DNA of 64,000 nucleotides, taken from NCBI GenBank assembly GCA_004335835.1, contig RWJK01000577.1, forward strand, positions 1 to 64,000. Direction: 5' to 3'. Shown here piece by piece: positions 11,445 through 25,627 of the stretch (the first letter of the stretch is position 1; every line of letters starts with the position of its first letter). The notes under the pieces are model-generated. The model was not told where the DNA came from. It searched no databases and worked only from the letters and a program-made list of their open reading frames with translations. Source of the DNA: Scenedesmus sp. ARA3 (lineage: Eukaryota; Chlorophyta; Chlorophyceae; Sphaeropleales; Scenedesmaceae). The position numbers were made by a program, and so were the translations under genes.

Positions 11445-14106
11445 CTACTGCGGCAGCAGCTGTGCCAGCCGCTGCGCCATGCTTCCATCCTCAGCAGGCT
11501 CCAAATGAATCTCTCTGCTGTCTTTGCTGTAGCTGACCAGCAGCTGCTGCCCCGGCTGCTGCTGCGCGGCTGCAGCGATCCAGGACAGCACAGAGTCCCC
11601 AAAGCCCAGCAGCAGGTTGGGGTCCCAGGCCTGGCCTGCGTTGGCTGAGAGCCCCGGCAGTAGCTGCACGGGCACCTCATGCACCTGCAGCAGCAGACAG
11701 TCAGCAAGGGGCAGCAAGCGTTTAGCGCACAGCAGCGCATGAACTGGCCGATTGCTCTGGCAGCAGCTGCACTGGCACCTCATGCACCTGCAGCAGCACA
11801 CATCCAGCCGGCAGCAGGAAGGAATCAGCGCACAGCAGCGCAAGAACTGAGCCCCGCAGTGCCGACTGCAAGAGTGCAGTCCTGACTAGTGTGAGTGCCA
11901 GCCTGTCCAGCTAAACACATGCACCCGATGTGCAACGTGTACATGGGGAAAGCCTTCAAGTAGCACGCACAGAGTACCCCGCTGCCCTGGTACCTTGAGC
12001 AGCTGCCCTGTGTGGTTGCAGCCAGAGTGTGCCTGAGCGTGCTAAAGTGTTATACGCAGGCATCAACGTCTTCAAAGCAGCAGCCGTGACATACGGCTGA
12101 TTGTTGATATGCTGATGATGAAGCAGCAGGCGTGTTGGGTTGAAGCCAGTGCATAGACACAAGCCCCTCATGCCTGCAGCATGCTCACAACAACCCGTAC
12201 ACTGCAGGTCAAGCTTTACTGCCCTGGCACCTTGAGCAGCTGCCCCGTGTGGTTACGCGCGCCCAGCACCAGCGTGGTGACCCCTGCCAGGAAGGACTGC
12301 AGCCACCAGCGTGGGTGCTTGTCCTTGTACATGATGGCCACGGCCCTGCTGTGCGCAGGCATCCTGCAGCACACACAGCACGTGACAGCCAGCAGATGCA
12401 TGTGAACGATGGTCGCATGTGGCCATGTGTCTGGGAAACCTGAACTGCCTTGACGCTCGTCAGGTGCTGACTGTGATTGTCTCTTGTAATGACATGTGTA
12501 AGCTACACTGTGCTATGCTTGCATTGTGTGGGCCATAGGACAGTCAGCAATTTACCATCACGCCGTGCATGAAGCAGCAGCATCCCAACACAACCCACTT
12601 GTATGTTTTGAGCTCCATGTACGGGCGGCCGCCGTCAGGCCCGTCGCCTTCCTCCTTGGCGCAGTCGATCTCAGCAGCCATCAGCACGCTGTGGCTGCCC
12701 AGCCGGTACTGCACCAGCACCGCAAACTCGCTGCTGCTGTCCACGTGATCCTGGCCTGCGGCAGGGTCACAGCATATGACAGAGCAGCCGGTGAGTGTTG
12801 GTTTGTTGCGGGTTCATTTTGCATTGACTTCAAAAGCTTGGGCGGTGAGGACAGTTTGCAATACAGTCTTGCATGTACACTGTGGGATAAGGGCCTTCTT
12901 GCGCGGGAGGCGGCTGGGTGCTTGGCTGCTTAACTACTCATCTGCATAGTTTGCATTGTATTTGTAAACAGTGGACCGAAGCTGGTGTCTGGGATGTCGT
13001 GTGTTTACTGCCTACCACATGGGTACTGCTTCGCACCTGTGCACAGCGCCTCAAACTTGTAGCCTGCAAACAGCCAGGCGGAAGCACACGCAACAGCACA
13101 GCAGTGTAAGGCAGCCGGGCTCGGACTTGGACTCACAGCCAGGGATCAGTCTGTAGAGCTGGCAAGCATTTGCTGGCCGAGCTGTGCTGCAGGGGCTTGG
13201 TATGCACTCAGTTGCCACGGAACCAATGCGTGATGCAGCGCCATGCTGTTGCCGCTGCACCTGGTGGCCTGTGTGCCAAGGTACGGCCGCTATTGCTACT
13301 TGTCACAGTGTGTTGCGCACAGTGCAGCAGCTGCTGCTGCTGGTGATACTTGGCAGCATCTGCACTGCCACAAAACCCGTGTTAGGGCCCTACCATAGTA
13401 CACAAACTTGTCTTGATTTGGATACTCCTGGTTGCCTGCTTTGTTGATGTCTAGAAACAGCGTGCCACCCCAGAAGCATGCGTCCACAGCCCATTCGTTG
13501 TCTAGTGACACTGGTGTCAGCAGGACCTTGTTGAGGTTGTTGCGATACGTGCACAGCCCAACCTTGGACCAGTCTACTGCTGCTGCGGTGCCTGCTTGTA
13601 TGATGGTGTCTACGGGGGAGACCTCCCAGTCATCCTTTTTGGTGTATGCTGTCTCAAAGCCTGCGTTGAGGTCTGCTGGGAGCGAGGCAGGCTTGTATGG
13701 CAGCAGGCCTGGCAGCACAGGAAGCAGGTGCAAGGAAAGGGCGCAGCACAGATAGCAGCACACATGTTGATGCAGATGGAAGCACTGGCAAATGGCATTG
13801 CTGCGAAGTACTCAACCTCTCGTCGGTCCGCACAGCATTACGCTTGCAAGTCTACAGCATACTCACTCCGCACAGGAGAGTCATGCAGCGATTGCTTTTG
13901 CAGCTGCAGGTGAGCTGCAGCGATGCAAGGCCACCCTGCATTGCTTTTCCTTGCTTGCCTGATTCGTCGCCAAAGCAGAACTGTCCCCCTTCGTCCTTGG
14001 ATGTCTTTGTCCAGCAATGGACCTGCCTGGGCTTGCTCACTTGCACTGCTGGCGCTGCAGTACTGTCCCACTGAGCAAGGAAGTTGGCCACGTTGAAAAC
14101 TGACAT
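11445..14106 (-). CDS. DXO1: DXO/Rai1-family decapping exoribonuclease
   Basis: Removes incomplete or NAD caps from RNA 5' ends and degrades the RNA; plants call it DXO1. Exons: 13959-14106, 13394-13708, 13037-13063 (27 bases), 12599-12755, 12231-12363, 11445-11684, giving 339 residues in a clean frame. Family blocks occur in order: GYKFEALC, then VQYRLGSHSVLMAAEIDC (metal-binding Glu and Asp), MELKTY (Glu and Lys of the active site), RWWLQSFLAGVTTLVLGAR (Gln motif) and the C-terminal LLLGFGDSVLSWI. Start ATG at 14106 opens MSVFNVANFL. Intron 1 can use a GC donor (TCAG|GCAAGC) or a weak GT donor 24 bases further on; both keep frame. Introns carry duplicated exon fragments near 11770 and 12000. 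A 491-base interval separates its start from that of the E2 gene on the other strand. Confidence 0.9.
11676..11850 (-). repeat. Tandem duplication of a DXO acceptor and exon start
   Basis: The last-exon start (CTGCAG|GTGCATGAGGTGCC) and its upstream intron occur twice about 100 bases apart. The copy starting exon 11445-11684 is used; the copy near 11780 lies inside the intron and keeps a complete acceptor. Confidence 0.85.
11988..12025 (-). repeat. Dead copy of a DXO exon 3' end with donor
   Basis: A near copy of the end of exon 12231-12363 (encoding NHTGQLLK then the donor) about 240 bases downstream in the same intron. It differs at a few bases and has GGTACC in place of GGTGCC at the donor. 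Confidence 0.8.
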
Positions 14107-14596
14107 CTGGTCAACCGCTGAGCAGCAGCAGCACGTTTGACATGGGCCGGCCAACTACAAATGATGGGGCGTCCACGGAACATGAGGCTCGCACAGAGAT
14201 CCTGGGATGGTTGCGAGAGAGGCTTGTTACAGGAGGTTGCAACAGCAGGTCATGCATGTTATTGGGGTCCAGCGACTGTTCAACTGCCTGGTTGCATCGG
14301 CCATCTCCGCTCCGGCAAACATTTTGTGTCCCCCAACACACCAAACAACACATGTCAGAGGGGCTTCACTCAACTGACCGCCGAGTATTCAAGAGTTCAA
14401 GTTCCGTGCGCGCTTCTTCACATCTGTATTGCACCCTGTTCTGCCGACTGCATGTTTATCAACGATCACAGTTGTTGTCTTGCATATGTTACGCTTATAT
14501 ACTGAGTAGGCGGCAAGGACATAAGCAGACACCAGGAACAGGCAACGTACTGTGGTGCTCCTGGTACCTGCCCAGCAGGCTCAGCAGAGCGTGTGG
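14107..14596. promoter_or_regulatory. Bidirectional promoter region, DXO / UBC
   Basis: About 490 bases separate the start codons of the divergent DXO and E2 genes, so both promoters and 5' untranslated regions must share it. No clear TATA box stands out. Inferred from gene arrangement only. Confidence 0.5.
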
Positions 14597-16667
<2,071 letters not shown>

Positions 16668-16753
16668 AGCAGCAGCCGGCCGGCAACACTGCAAGCGCAC
16701 TCGCATTGGATGCTGGCAAGTGCTGGTGCAGCTGTCCGTGCACAAGCAGTGCA

Positions 16754-16758
16754 TGTAA
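16754..16758 (+). terminator. TGTAA polyadenylation signal of the E2 gene
   Basis: The chlorophyte polyadenylation pentamer TGTAA, 87 bases downstream of the E2 stop codon. Confidence 0.6.
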
Positions 16759-18659
16759 AATGACGAATTCTAGACAAAGCCAGGATGCCGAAGCACGCTG
16801 GTCATGCACAGCTGCGCACCTTCAGGCAATGCTGAGCCAGAAGACCCCCGCCAAAGTCTCCTGGCACTCCGAGTGGTGGGCTGCTCATGTAGTGCATGTG
16901 GTGCGCAGCGTTGTGCTGCCGCACCACACTGGCGCCCAGCACGTGTACTGCCATGCCGCTATGTTTCTTTCAAGGCGTATGGCTGCATGCTATGCTGCTC
17001 ATGCAGACACTTGTTGAGCTGATACACTTGTTGCAATTGCTGCACAATGCAAAGCATGTTTGCTCTTGCACAGTTACGCAGGCATAGCTTATGCTGCCCT
17101 CTGTGTGCAGCTGGACTGCAGCGTATACACTATGACTATTGGTTTCCTTGTGTAGCATAGCGTCTGTGGCAGTCGATGATCTTGACTTTGACATGGTTGA
17201 CAACTGCCGACTGCCAAAGCAGCCGCGCAAGCATGCTAAGGATGACAGCCACGCACGGCGCCTTGTGTATGTCTGCACGGGATTTGTGTTATGGGTCTGG
17301 TTTTGCTGCAGCCAGAGTTGGGGATTGGCATAGGCCAACCGTTGTACAGCCGACAGCATAAGCAGGCACCCATGAGGTCGCCTTGCTTTGCCAAAGTGGC
17401 AACAACAAACATATGTACTACATAGTATGGCAGATGAAGCAGCACATGCTGAGTAGCACGCAGCACTGCACCCTGCAGTAGCATGTATGCTTGTCAAGCG
17501 AGGGGTTATAGGCACTGATGCAACCATTGTATTCTGCTGGGACAGGTTTTTGTGTGCATCGTTGGTCTAATGGGGGCGTTGTGTGCAGCATATGCTGCAT
17601 GCATGGTAGCATGAGCAGAGCTACTTTGGGGGCCAGGTGTTTGGTGCAAAGTGCAGGATGGGATATCAGGTGTGCCCTTCAGCGGCTTCTGCCATTGATG
17701 CTTGTCGCGGCCATATACTTGTAGTAGTATGTAGTGCATGCTGGATGTGCAGTTTCTGTTTGACTGAACTATGGTTTGCAAAGCTGAAGCTGGCGTGTAC
17801 AACTGGGATTGGCAGAGTACGTTACTGGTGCTACTGTCACTACAATAGCAAGGCATAGCTGTCCACGCCTCTTGCTTGTTGCCAAGCTACGGTAGGCTAC
17901 AACGTTTGCTGGCATATGCAGAGACCACTTGTTTGTGTACAGTGTTGGTTACATCTGGCTCGATCACTTGGTGCATTGACGGTCGCCCGTCGCGGCGTGT
18001 GCCGCAGCGGCTGCAATCCCTGGCTGCTCATGTAGCGGAGCAGCAAAGGACATATCGGTGCGTCACATCCCTTGATTAAGTGTTTGATTTGTCCAGCTGA
18101 AACAGTGAAGCTGTTCGTGGATAAAGCACCGGCTGGCGTCAGGATGCAGCTCATGTGCTTCCACCCACCCACCCAAACACAGACTGTGTGAGCATGGTGC
18201 CAGCATGACATGCTGCAAGTGTGAAGCCAGAACCACAAAATCACCCTAAAATTTAAATGTCCAACACATTCGGGCTGCAACTTGAGCGGAAACATGCTCC
18301 TTGCGCGAGATCGGCCATGCGACTTTGGGGTGCCGTGCTTAGGGTTTCAAGTAACAGTCAGCTGGTTGTTGTGGCACAAACTAATCGCCAACATCGCTAA
18401 GCAGCACTATCATTCGGTTTGATGTTTACTCTGTCGCGTTTGCACGTACTTTTCAACTGGGGCGTGGCCAGCGACCGTCACGGTGTCTGAACTGGGGTGC
18501 CGTATTGATCAATTTCAGGTAGCAACATGACGGCAATTCCACCCGATTCGGCTCACGTCTAGCTATAATTTGCAATTCATTGTGGTCAGAGCAGGTGGTC
18601 CACAACTAGCAGCCTTCCTCCTTCACCGACCCAGAACTCCTCCACACCACACTAGCAGC
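16759..18659. other. Intergenic, no gene seen
   Basis: About 1.9 kb on both strands without a frame that shows recognisable protein motifs or matching splice sites. It probably holds the promoter of the gene starting at 18660. Confidence 0.5.
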
Positions 18660-21600
18660 ATGTCTCACCATTTCTATGGCACCGAGTCCCAACCTTACAA
18701 CAATATCCTTGGCAACAAGTTCAGCAACTTTGACGCGAGATCAGGTGCCTCTGCCTCGCCCTTGCTCAGCCAGCCTGCCCTGACACAGCGCTCGGCAGCA
18801 GCAGGGCTGCACAACAGCGGCTCACAACCCTCCATGTCTCAGCTAGGGCCGCTCTCTCAGCAGCAGGTGGGCTCTGCCGTGGATTTGCTGCAAGCTTGTG
18901 GTATTGCAGATTGTCCTGCACGCAGGAGAAGCAAGTGCAAGCATACTGCTGCAGATGTTGTTGGCCAATCCTGCATACCTCGTAGCTTCGCGTGTGCTAT
19001 GCCTTGTTGAAACAGCTCACACGGCAAGGTACCTGTGTAAGCAGCCATCTCGCTGGCCTTTTCAGCATTCCGTGCTGCCTGAACAGCGCCTGGTGGCCAA
19101 TCCTGCACCCTCATCATGCTGCCCATGCCTTTCCTGCAGGGCCTGAGTGGACATGCCAGGAGCGGCCTCTGCCACACCCCCAACCAGCCAGCCCTCTCCG
19201 GCGTGTTCCGCCCCGGCTCTGCGCCCCATGCCGAGCTCTCCATGCACCGCCCCTCATCATCCCAGATGGACCTAACCGCCAGCCAGTGGTCCCAGCAGCC
19301 TGCAGGAAACATGCTGGGCATCACCTCCAGCATGCAGGCACCCTCAGGCCTTGCAGGAAACCCCAACCACCTCAGCTCCGGCCCTGCAGGACACCACCAC
19401 GCAGCAGGAGGCCCCAGCAGCAGCAACCTGCTGCGTCCCAAGCCGCTGCCTCTGCTGCGTGTGCCTGGTGGCGGCGCCAGCAGCCTGGCCAGCCAGCTGC
19501 AGCAGCACAGGCCTGGCTCTGCGCCTGGCTTGCTGACAGGTGCCGCAGCAGGCATGCAACAGCAGCAGCAGCAGCAGCAGTCTCTGCTAGGGATGAGTCA
19601 CCGCGGTCAACAACAGCAGCAGCAGAGGGGTCTGTCTGGGCTGGGGCTGGCCAGCAGCAGTTCACAACAGCAGCAGGGCCTGGGCCTGCTCAGCGGCAGC
19701 CAGCCACCTCAGCAGCTAGACGTGCTGGGACATGCCTCGCAGGGTGCAGGCAACCTAGGGTTTGGCGACTATGACAGTGCCGCCACTGAACCACCTGCAT
19801 CTCTGCTGGGCAGCCAGCAGCAGCATGCGCTGCAGCTGCTGCCGCTTGGCGATGCGGGCAGGGGAAGGGATGGAGCAGGAGGAGCTGTCCTGCAAGGCAC
19901 AGAGCAGTCCCAGCTGCAGAGTCATCACCAGCAGCGGTGTCAAAGACCCTCAACAGCTGCAGCATCTCCTGCAAGGCCTCCTGCTACCGCCGCTGCACGT
20001 ACTGCTGATGACTCAGCAGCAGCAGCAAGCCCTGCTGCTACAGCAGCAGCTGGTGCTGACCTGGCGCAGCGCATCAGCAGCTTGCAGGAATGCTGTAGGT
20101 GCATGAACAAGATTGTCACTCAGGACATCCCAGCACTGCTGCAGCAGCAGGCCAGCACGCAGGACAGCTTGCAGGAACTTGCCAAGAACAGCAGCCGCGA
20201 GCACAGCGCACTGGAAGCACGCATGACCACGCTAGCAGACAGTGTTGCAAGCTTCATGGATGGCTTCCAGGCATGGCAGCAGGAGCACCAGCAGCGGCAA
20301 GAGCAGCGCGACGCAGAGCAGCAGCAGCGGCAGCAGGTAGTGCTGAGCAACATGGCCTGCCAGACCACACCAAGCATTGCAGGTGGCAAGCCTGCAGGAA
20401 ATGGCTTGCAGGAAACTGCAAAAGCAGCTGCAGCTAAAGCTGCAGCGCATGCACCGGCACATGTCGGGTCAGCGGCAGTGATCAGTCCTGCAAGGACACG
20501 CTATGCCAGGCACAGCAGCAGCATGCAGCAGCACGGCAGCGCAGCAAAGACACCGGCAGCTGCAGCAGATCCAGAGCAGCCATCCCCACTGCCAGGTGAC
20601 GCACCATTTGGCGGGTATGCTGCACGGACAGCAGCACGTGTAGCGCTGCAGGTTGCAGCGCCATCACCAGAGCAGGCTCCAGCAGCGGCAGCACTGGCAC
20701 CACCAGCATCTGGGGCAGGTGGTGCAGCAGCCAGTGGCAGAGGCAGAGGCCACAAGTTGGTGCCAGCTGCACCCGCCTCAGGCAAGAGCAAGCCAAACCC
20801 AGGTTTAGTGCAGAGCAAGCTCATCTTCTGCAAGAAGCAGGCTGCTGCAGACCCTGTAGCATGTGCTGGCAAGGCCGCAGCCAACACTGCTGCAGCTGCC
20901 CACATGGCAGCAGCAGAGCCGGCAGAGCAGCAGACACCCTGGCATACAAAGCGCAGCAGCGGCAGCAGCAACAGCGCCAAGAAGCAGGCGGGCGCTGCCA
21001 GCGGCGGCAGTGTGGCTGCTGCTGCGAGTGGCATGCTTGCAGGAAGTGCCAGCCAGGGCACAAAGGCTGCTGCAGCAGCTAGACCAATGAGTGCACCCAG
21101 GCAATTTGGGCTGCAGCACCAGCAGCAGGTACCACCTGCCGCACCGCGCCAGTTCCAGCGCCGTGCTGACAGCACCACAGCATCTGCAGCAGCAGGCAGC
21201 GCATGGCAGGGTGCTGCATCCCGGGCGCCAAGCCAGTCAGCAGCAGCAGGGACAGGTGTTGTGGCTAGCAAAATCAACTCAGCCACTGCTGCTGCTGCTG
21301 TCAGCAAGCCAGCACGGCGCACTGCCAGCGCAGCAGCACCTGCAGCACGCGCATCAACCAGCGCTGTACCTAGGCGTCCTGCAAGCGCAAGAATCAGCAC
21401 ACGGGCAGCCAAGGCAGCCGCAGCGGCAGCAGCGGCAGCAGCAGGCGCAATTGCTGCTGTAGTGGCAAAACCCATTGCTGCTAGGCCGCAGGCAGCAAAG
21501 CGCAGCCGGCCTCAGACTGCCAAGCCAGCACCAGCAGCAGCACCAGCAAGGCCTGCAGACAGCGCTGCACTGATGCTGTTTGGTGAGATGGACAGTGACA

Positions 21601-21977
21601 GCCTGGATGATGTAGAAGGAGAGGACGAGGAGCAGCAGCAGCAGTACCAGCAGCAGCCACAGTACGGCCGTGCTGCTGCTGGTGCAGGCAGCTTCGGCAT
21701 GTTTGGCGGCGACTTCCCTGCGCGTGGCGTGTTTGGGGCTGGCAGGGCAGTGCACAGAGCCGCCAGCGGTGCAGGCGCAGTGCGGGGGCGGGCTCCTGCA
21801 AGCGTTCCTGCAAGCAGCTGGCTTGCAGAAAGCCAGCGGCCGGCTGGCAGGCAGCAGCAGCAGCAGGCAGTCAGCGGAGCGCTGGTGGACGATGATGAGC
21901 TGGCAAGGCAGGTGGCTGCGCAGATAGCCCGCCACCGCATCAAGCGCATGCGGGCTTCACAGAGCTGCATCGGCTAG
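18660..21977 (+). CDS. Ala/Gln-rich coiled-coil protein of unknown function
   Basis: Two phase-0 exons, 18660-18866 and 19140-21977, encode about 1014 residues. First ATG opens MSHHFYGTESQPYNNILGNK. Most of the protein is low complexity: Gln runs near residues 210-260 and Ala/Pro/Ser/Gln-rich sequence elsewhere. One ordered part, about residues 376-470, is coiled-coil-like (LAQRISSLQECC, then LQELAKNSSREHSALEARM, then a Gln/Arg-rich helix). A short hydrophobic-cysteine motif, GLVQSKLIFCKKQ, lies near residue 560. Near the end come an acidic patch (DSDSLDDVEGEDEE) and a basic tail (DDDELARQVAAQIARHRIKR). The layout of disordered N-terminus, one coiled coil and basic C-terminal helix recalls plant PRD3/PAIR1 meiotic proteins, but I see no decisive motif. 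TGTAA follows about 380 bases after the stop. Confidence 0.85.
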
Positions 21978-22358
21978 GGGCTGGCAGGAGCTGCCTGGCC
22001 CTGTATATTTGAGTGATACGAGCTTTGATGTTTCATTCTGTGCTTTGGCTCGCCCGTCGGACGGGTGATTGACCCTACTGGCAAGCAGTCTGTGCTGCGG
22101 CCGCGTGCTGATGCTGTCACTGATCAGTGCTGTCATGACAGTGGCACCAAGGTGCACCCTGATGCTGACCACTAACGGTGGCAGAAGCTGCACCACGTGG
22201 TGAATGTATACTACGGTGTTTGTGACGCTGACAACTTGTGATGCTGTTTTGTTTTGAACCGTCGCAGACCACTATTGCACCGGAGGTCGGTTCCTTGTGG
22301 AACTTCTTGAATGCCTGCGGGAGTCTTTGTCTGTGGGTGTGGCCTGTCTGACGTAAGA

Positions 22359-22363
22359 TGTAA
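22359..22363 (+). terminator. TGTAA polyadenylation signal
   Basis: A TGTAA pentamer about 380 bases after the stop at 21977, in the region between two converging genes. Confidence 0.4.
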
Positions 22364-23044
22364 CAACTTGGCTGATGTGTGCCATGCGTCGGCGGCTGTA
22401 AGAACTGCGAGCTCGAGTCTACTTCACAACAAAGGGTGCAAGAGACTTTGTGCTGTGAACTTTGCTGGGCGCAGCTGTACAGCCCGCAGGCCTATCGCCT
22501 GGAGGAGCATCCAGTCCAGCAGATGCACAACCAGTAGTACCATATACCATGATACACAAATGCACACATGGCGCTGAAGATCAGGGTGACGCTTGATTGT
22601 TAAACATCGGAAACAAGTCCCAAATCATCAACATCCAATCCAACATCAACTTCTTCTGGCAGCAGCCAACTGCTGCTGCTGGCAGACGCGCATCAGGGTT
22701 AACTCTTTGCAAGCAACAAACGTCAACGCACACAGCTCAATCGCCGCAGCCCGCTGGCATCATGATGCTCCCCACGTGACCACAATGCACACGTACATGT
22801 GCCCACATGCCCGATCGAAGACATCAACAACAGCAGTCAAGCCTTGTTTTGTCACCCCACGCCAGCGAGCGGCACAGGGACGCTGCCAGTTTCCAACAGC
22901 CCTAACAACACTCCTCAGTCACAATCATCCACAAATAAGCCAGACTGGAACCATTGCTCCCCTGACTCCACAGCCAGCACCCAGGCATGCCAGCACCCAC
23001 TAGTTGGCAGTACTGCCCACTGTCCGGTTACGGAAGCTGCAGCT
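22364..23044. other. Convergent intergenic region
   Basis: Lies between the Ala/Gln-rich gene and the BAP31-like gene; presumably untranslated 3' sequence. AT-richer than its flanks. No coding signal seen. Confidence 0.5.
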
Positions 23045-25227
23045 TTACGCCTTTGCAACCGCCCTGCGCCGCGCGCCGCCTGCTGCCGGCCCTGCAGGGG
23101 TCAGCTCCGTCTCCAGTGGCTCCGTGGCGTTGCCGCCCTCCCCTACTGCACACTGCTCTGGCATGTCGCCCGACCCCTTCTTCTTGCCAAAGCCCAGGCG
23201 GCCTGCAGGACAGCACGCAGCAGCAGCAGTGCATTTTGTTTGCGAAGCAAGGATGGAAGGCACGGATGTACTGCAGGTCACACACTGCTCCTGCCCTGGC
23301 TCTTGGTGGCAGCGGAACTCAGCACAAAGTGCTGCCCTGGCGCCCTCCCAACCATGCGTTGCTGCTGATGATGAAATGGAGCACCCCGCCACCACACTTG
23401 AAACATGCCATAATAAGCAAGCCTGCATACCCTCAGCCGCCTGCGCAGCTGCGCAACTGCGCAAGTACACACCTGCTACGTTGCTTGCTGCGCCCGCCAC
23501 GTTGCTGGCTGCGTTGCCGGCCATGTTGCTCATCTTGGTGGTGGCAGGTGTGGCCGGCTCTATGCCCTTGAGCTCGTTCAGCTCAGCCAGGGCTCTGTCC
23601 AGGGCATCATGCACACGCAGCGCCTGGCCCACCTGCGCGTACAGCACCGTCAGCAGGCTGCGGGGCGGCGGGCCGCCACCAGCAGCAGCAATTTGTGAAG
23701 TTATGGCAAAAAGAGACCAGCATGTCTTGCAATGTATAGTCGCATTGGTTGTCAGCGGCCCTGGCAGATGTTCAGACTATTGAGCCTGCAGGCAGCCGCT
23801 CATTATGCCGCTTATCAAGCAGTTGAAAATAACAGCAGCGCTGCGCGGGCATGCAGCAGATGTCATTGGCTTTCAGTCGTGCTTTGTGTGGCGCCGCACA
23901 GGTGCTGCTAATTATGCTTCGTCATCTTGCTTCAAGATCACCAAGCACAATGAGCGCCGACTGTGCAGCGCCACACCAAAGACGGCGGACGGCCGACAAC
24001 AGCTGCTGCTTGCCAACGCAGCGCTGCTGTTGCATGTGCGCACCTGAGTCGCTTCGCTGAACAGCGAGCTGAAGCTATGCTGCTGCAGCATGAGCCTTGC
24101 ACGCAGGATCAAGCACAATGCTGCCTGCAGGTTGTGACCCCGGAAACAGCACTGCGATGCGCTGCGTGCACACGCCACATGGCCGCATGCTATGCTGCTC
24201 TCCCCGAGATCCTATGCGGCCAGGCTCACCACCACAGCGTGAAGGCCATGGCAGCGATCCAGAAGTTGCGCTCCTCGCGCCACTTCTTGGCCAGCACGCT
24301 GATGCGCTGGTTGGGCGTCAGCTCGTGGTCCAGCGCCTCCTGCGCGCTCTTGAAGGTGCGGAAGCCCGAATCTGGCGCAGTGGCAGCAGCGGCAGCAGCA
24401 GCAGCAGGAGGTGAGCAAAAGCATTGCGTGTCAACAACGGCAGCTAGCAGAACAAATACAAGGTTTGTCAATGCGAGGCAGCGGCAGCCCTGATGCAGCG
24501 GAGGGAACAGCAGCGGATGCAGCAGGCACAGATGGCGTGCTGCTCGTCACTACAAGTGCACAGCTTGCTGCAGGCTGGGCTATGGGATGCCCGCTGCTGT
24601 TGTGGCGTCCCTTGATGGGAGCTGTGTCAGTGGGTGGGGCCTTGGCAACTGCCTGCTGTGTGCGACTACAGCGAGCAGCTGATGCAAGCTCTGCTGTCCT
24701 TGTGCTGTGAGTGGCGCAGACAATGTCAGACGTTACCTGCAACACCTGGCGGTGTTCTAGCTTCGCTGCAACATGTGAAGGCCTTGAATGCACACATGCA
24801 GTGTGCATGAACGTGCACAGCAAGTGCGACAGGGTCCGAGGTTGACAGCAACATGGGCTCACGCCGCAACTCGTGCCATAGCACTCTGGCTGTTGTCAAA
24901 AACGTCTTGCTAACTTGCCACTCACCCGCTAGAGGCACGCCAGACAGGATGAGGGCCATGTGCACAAACCGTATGCCTCCCACTGCAATGCAGCAGCAAC
25001 AGCAGCAGCGTCTCAAGGTTGGTTGCTGATGATGGCTGCTGTGAGCTGTAGCTGCCAGTTCTGCACGTTCGCTACTTACACACTGGGAAGTTTAGCACCT
25101 TGCTGGTGAACAGCAGGAGGCCCTTGCGGACATTGCGTGGGAAGGGCAGCACCAGCAGGAACGTGAGCAGCATGGGCGGGGGCAGCAAGAAGTTCACCAG
25201 CACCCGCCAGCCCGTAAACGACGACAT
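23045..25227 (-). CDS. BAP31-like ER membrane protein
   Basis: Probably an ER-resident three-helix membrane protein of the BAP29/BAP31/Yet family, which acts in export and quality control of membrane proteins. Exons: 25080-25227, 24926-24982, 24230-24371, 23473-23657, 23045-23202, total 229 residues with exact frame. It starts MSSFTGWRVLVNFLLPPPML. Helices fall at about residues 7-32, 49-68 and 108-132. The family-like stretch is ALDHELTPNQRISVLAKKW, then REERNFWIAAMAFTLWCLL, where BAP31 proteins have QRN followed by the third helix. A short amphipathic segment follows (HDALDRALAELNELK). The C-terminus RRRAVAKA lacks the KKxx retrieval signal of animal BAP31. The assignment rests on topology and the third-helix motif. 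Confidence 0.7.
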
Positions 25228-25627
25228 CGTGTTTTGATCAGCTTTTCAACTGAGCGGACGCAGTGATCAGTGCGCTTTGGTGTCTCGTGTGTCAGCTGTG
25301 ATTCAATCCGTTGAGCAGCTGTGTTTTCAAGGCAGTACTCGTCAAGATGTCAACTAAAGGTGCAAAACCGTTGAGTTGCAACCTCTCCTCGTGCTGCTTG
25401 TACCTGCTCGTGTTGCATGGCATACGGACCAGCTGTGACACGGTACACTGCCAGGCTTTTGCTTCTTGTCTGGCAGCACCGTGAGTTAGACTGCAAAACA
25501 CATGACTTTCTGTGGTTGAAATCTTCAGTAAAATACTGTTTCCTGTTGTTGTTGCCAAGCTCACCCTGTTGCAACCGCAATCCCACTCGGAAAGTCCGAC
25601 GTAAAATCATATGCCAGCCACAATCAC
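25228..25627. promoter_or_regulatory. Bidirectional promoter region, BAP31-like / F-box-LysM
   Basis: Exactly 400 bases separate the two divergent start codons. Inferred from arrangement; no specific element identified. Confidence 0.5.
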
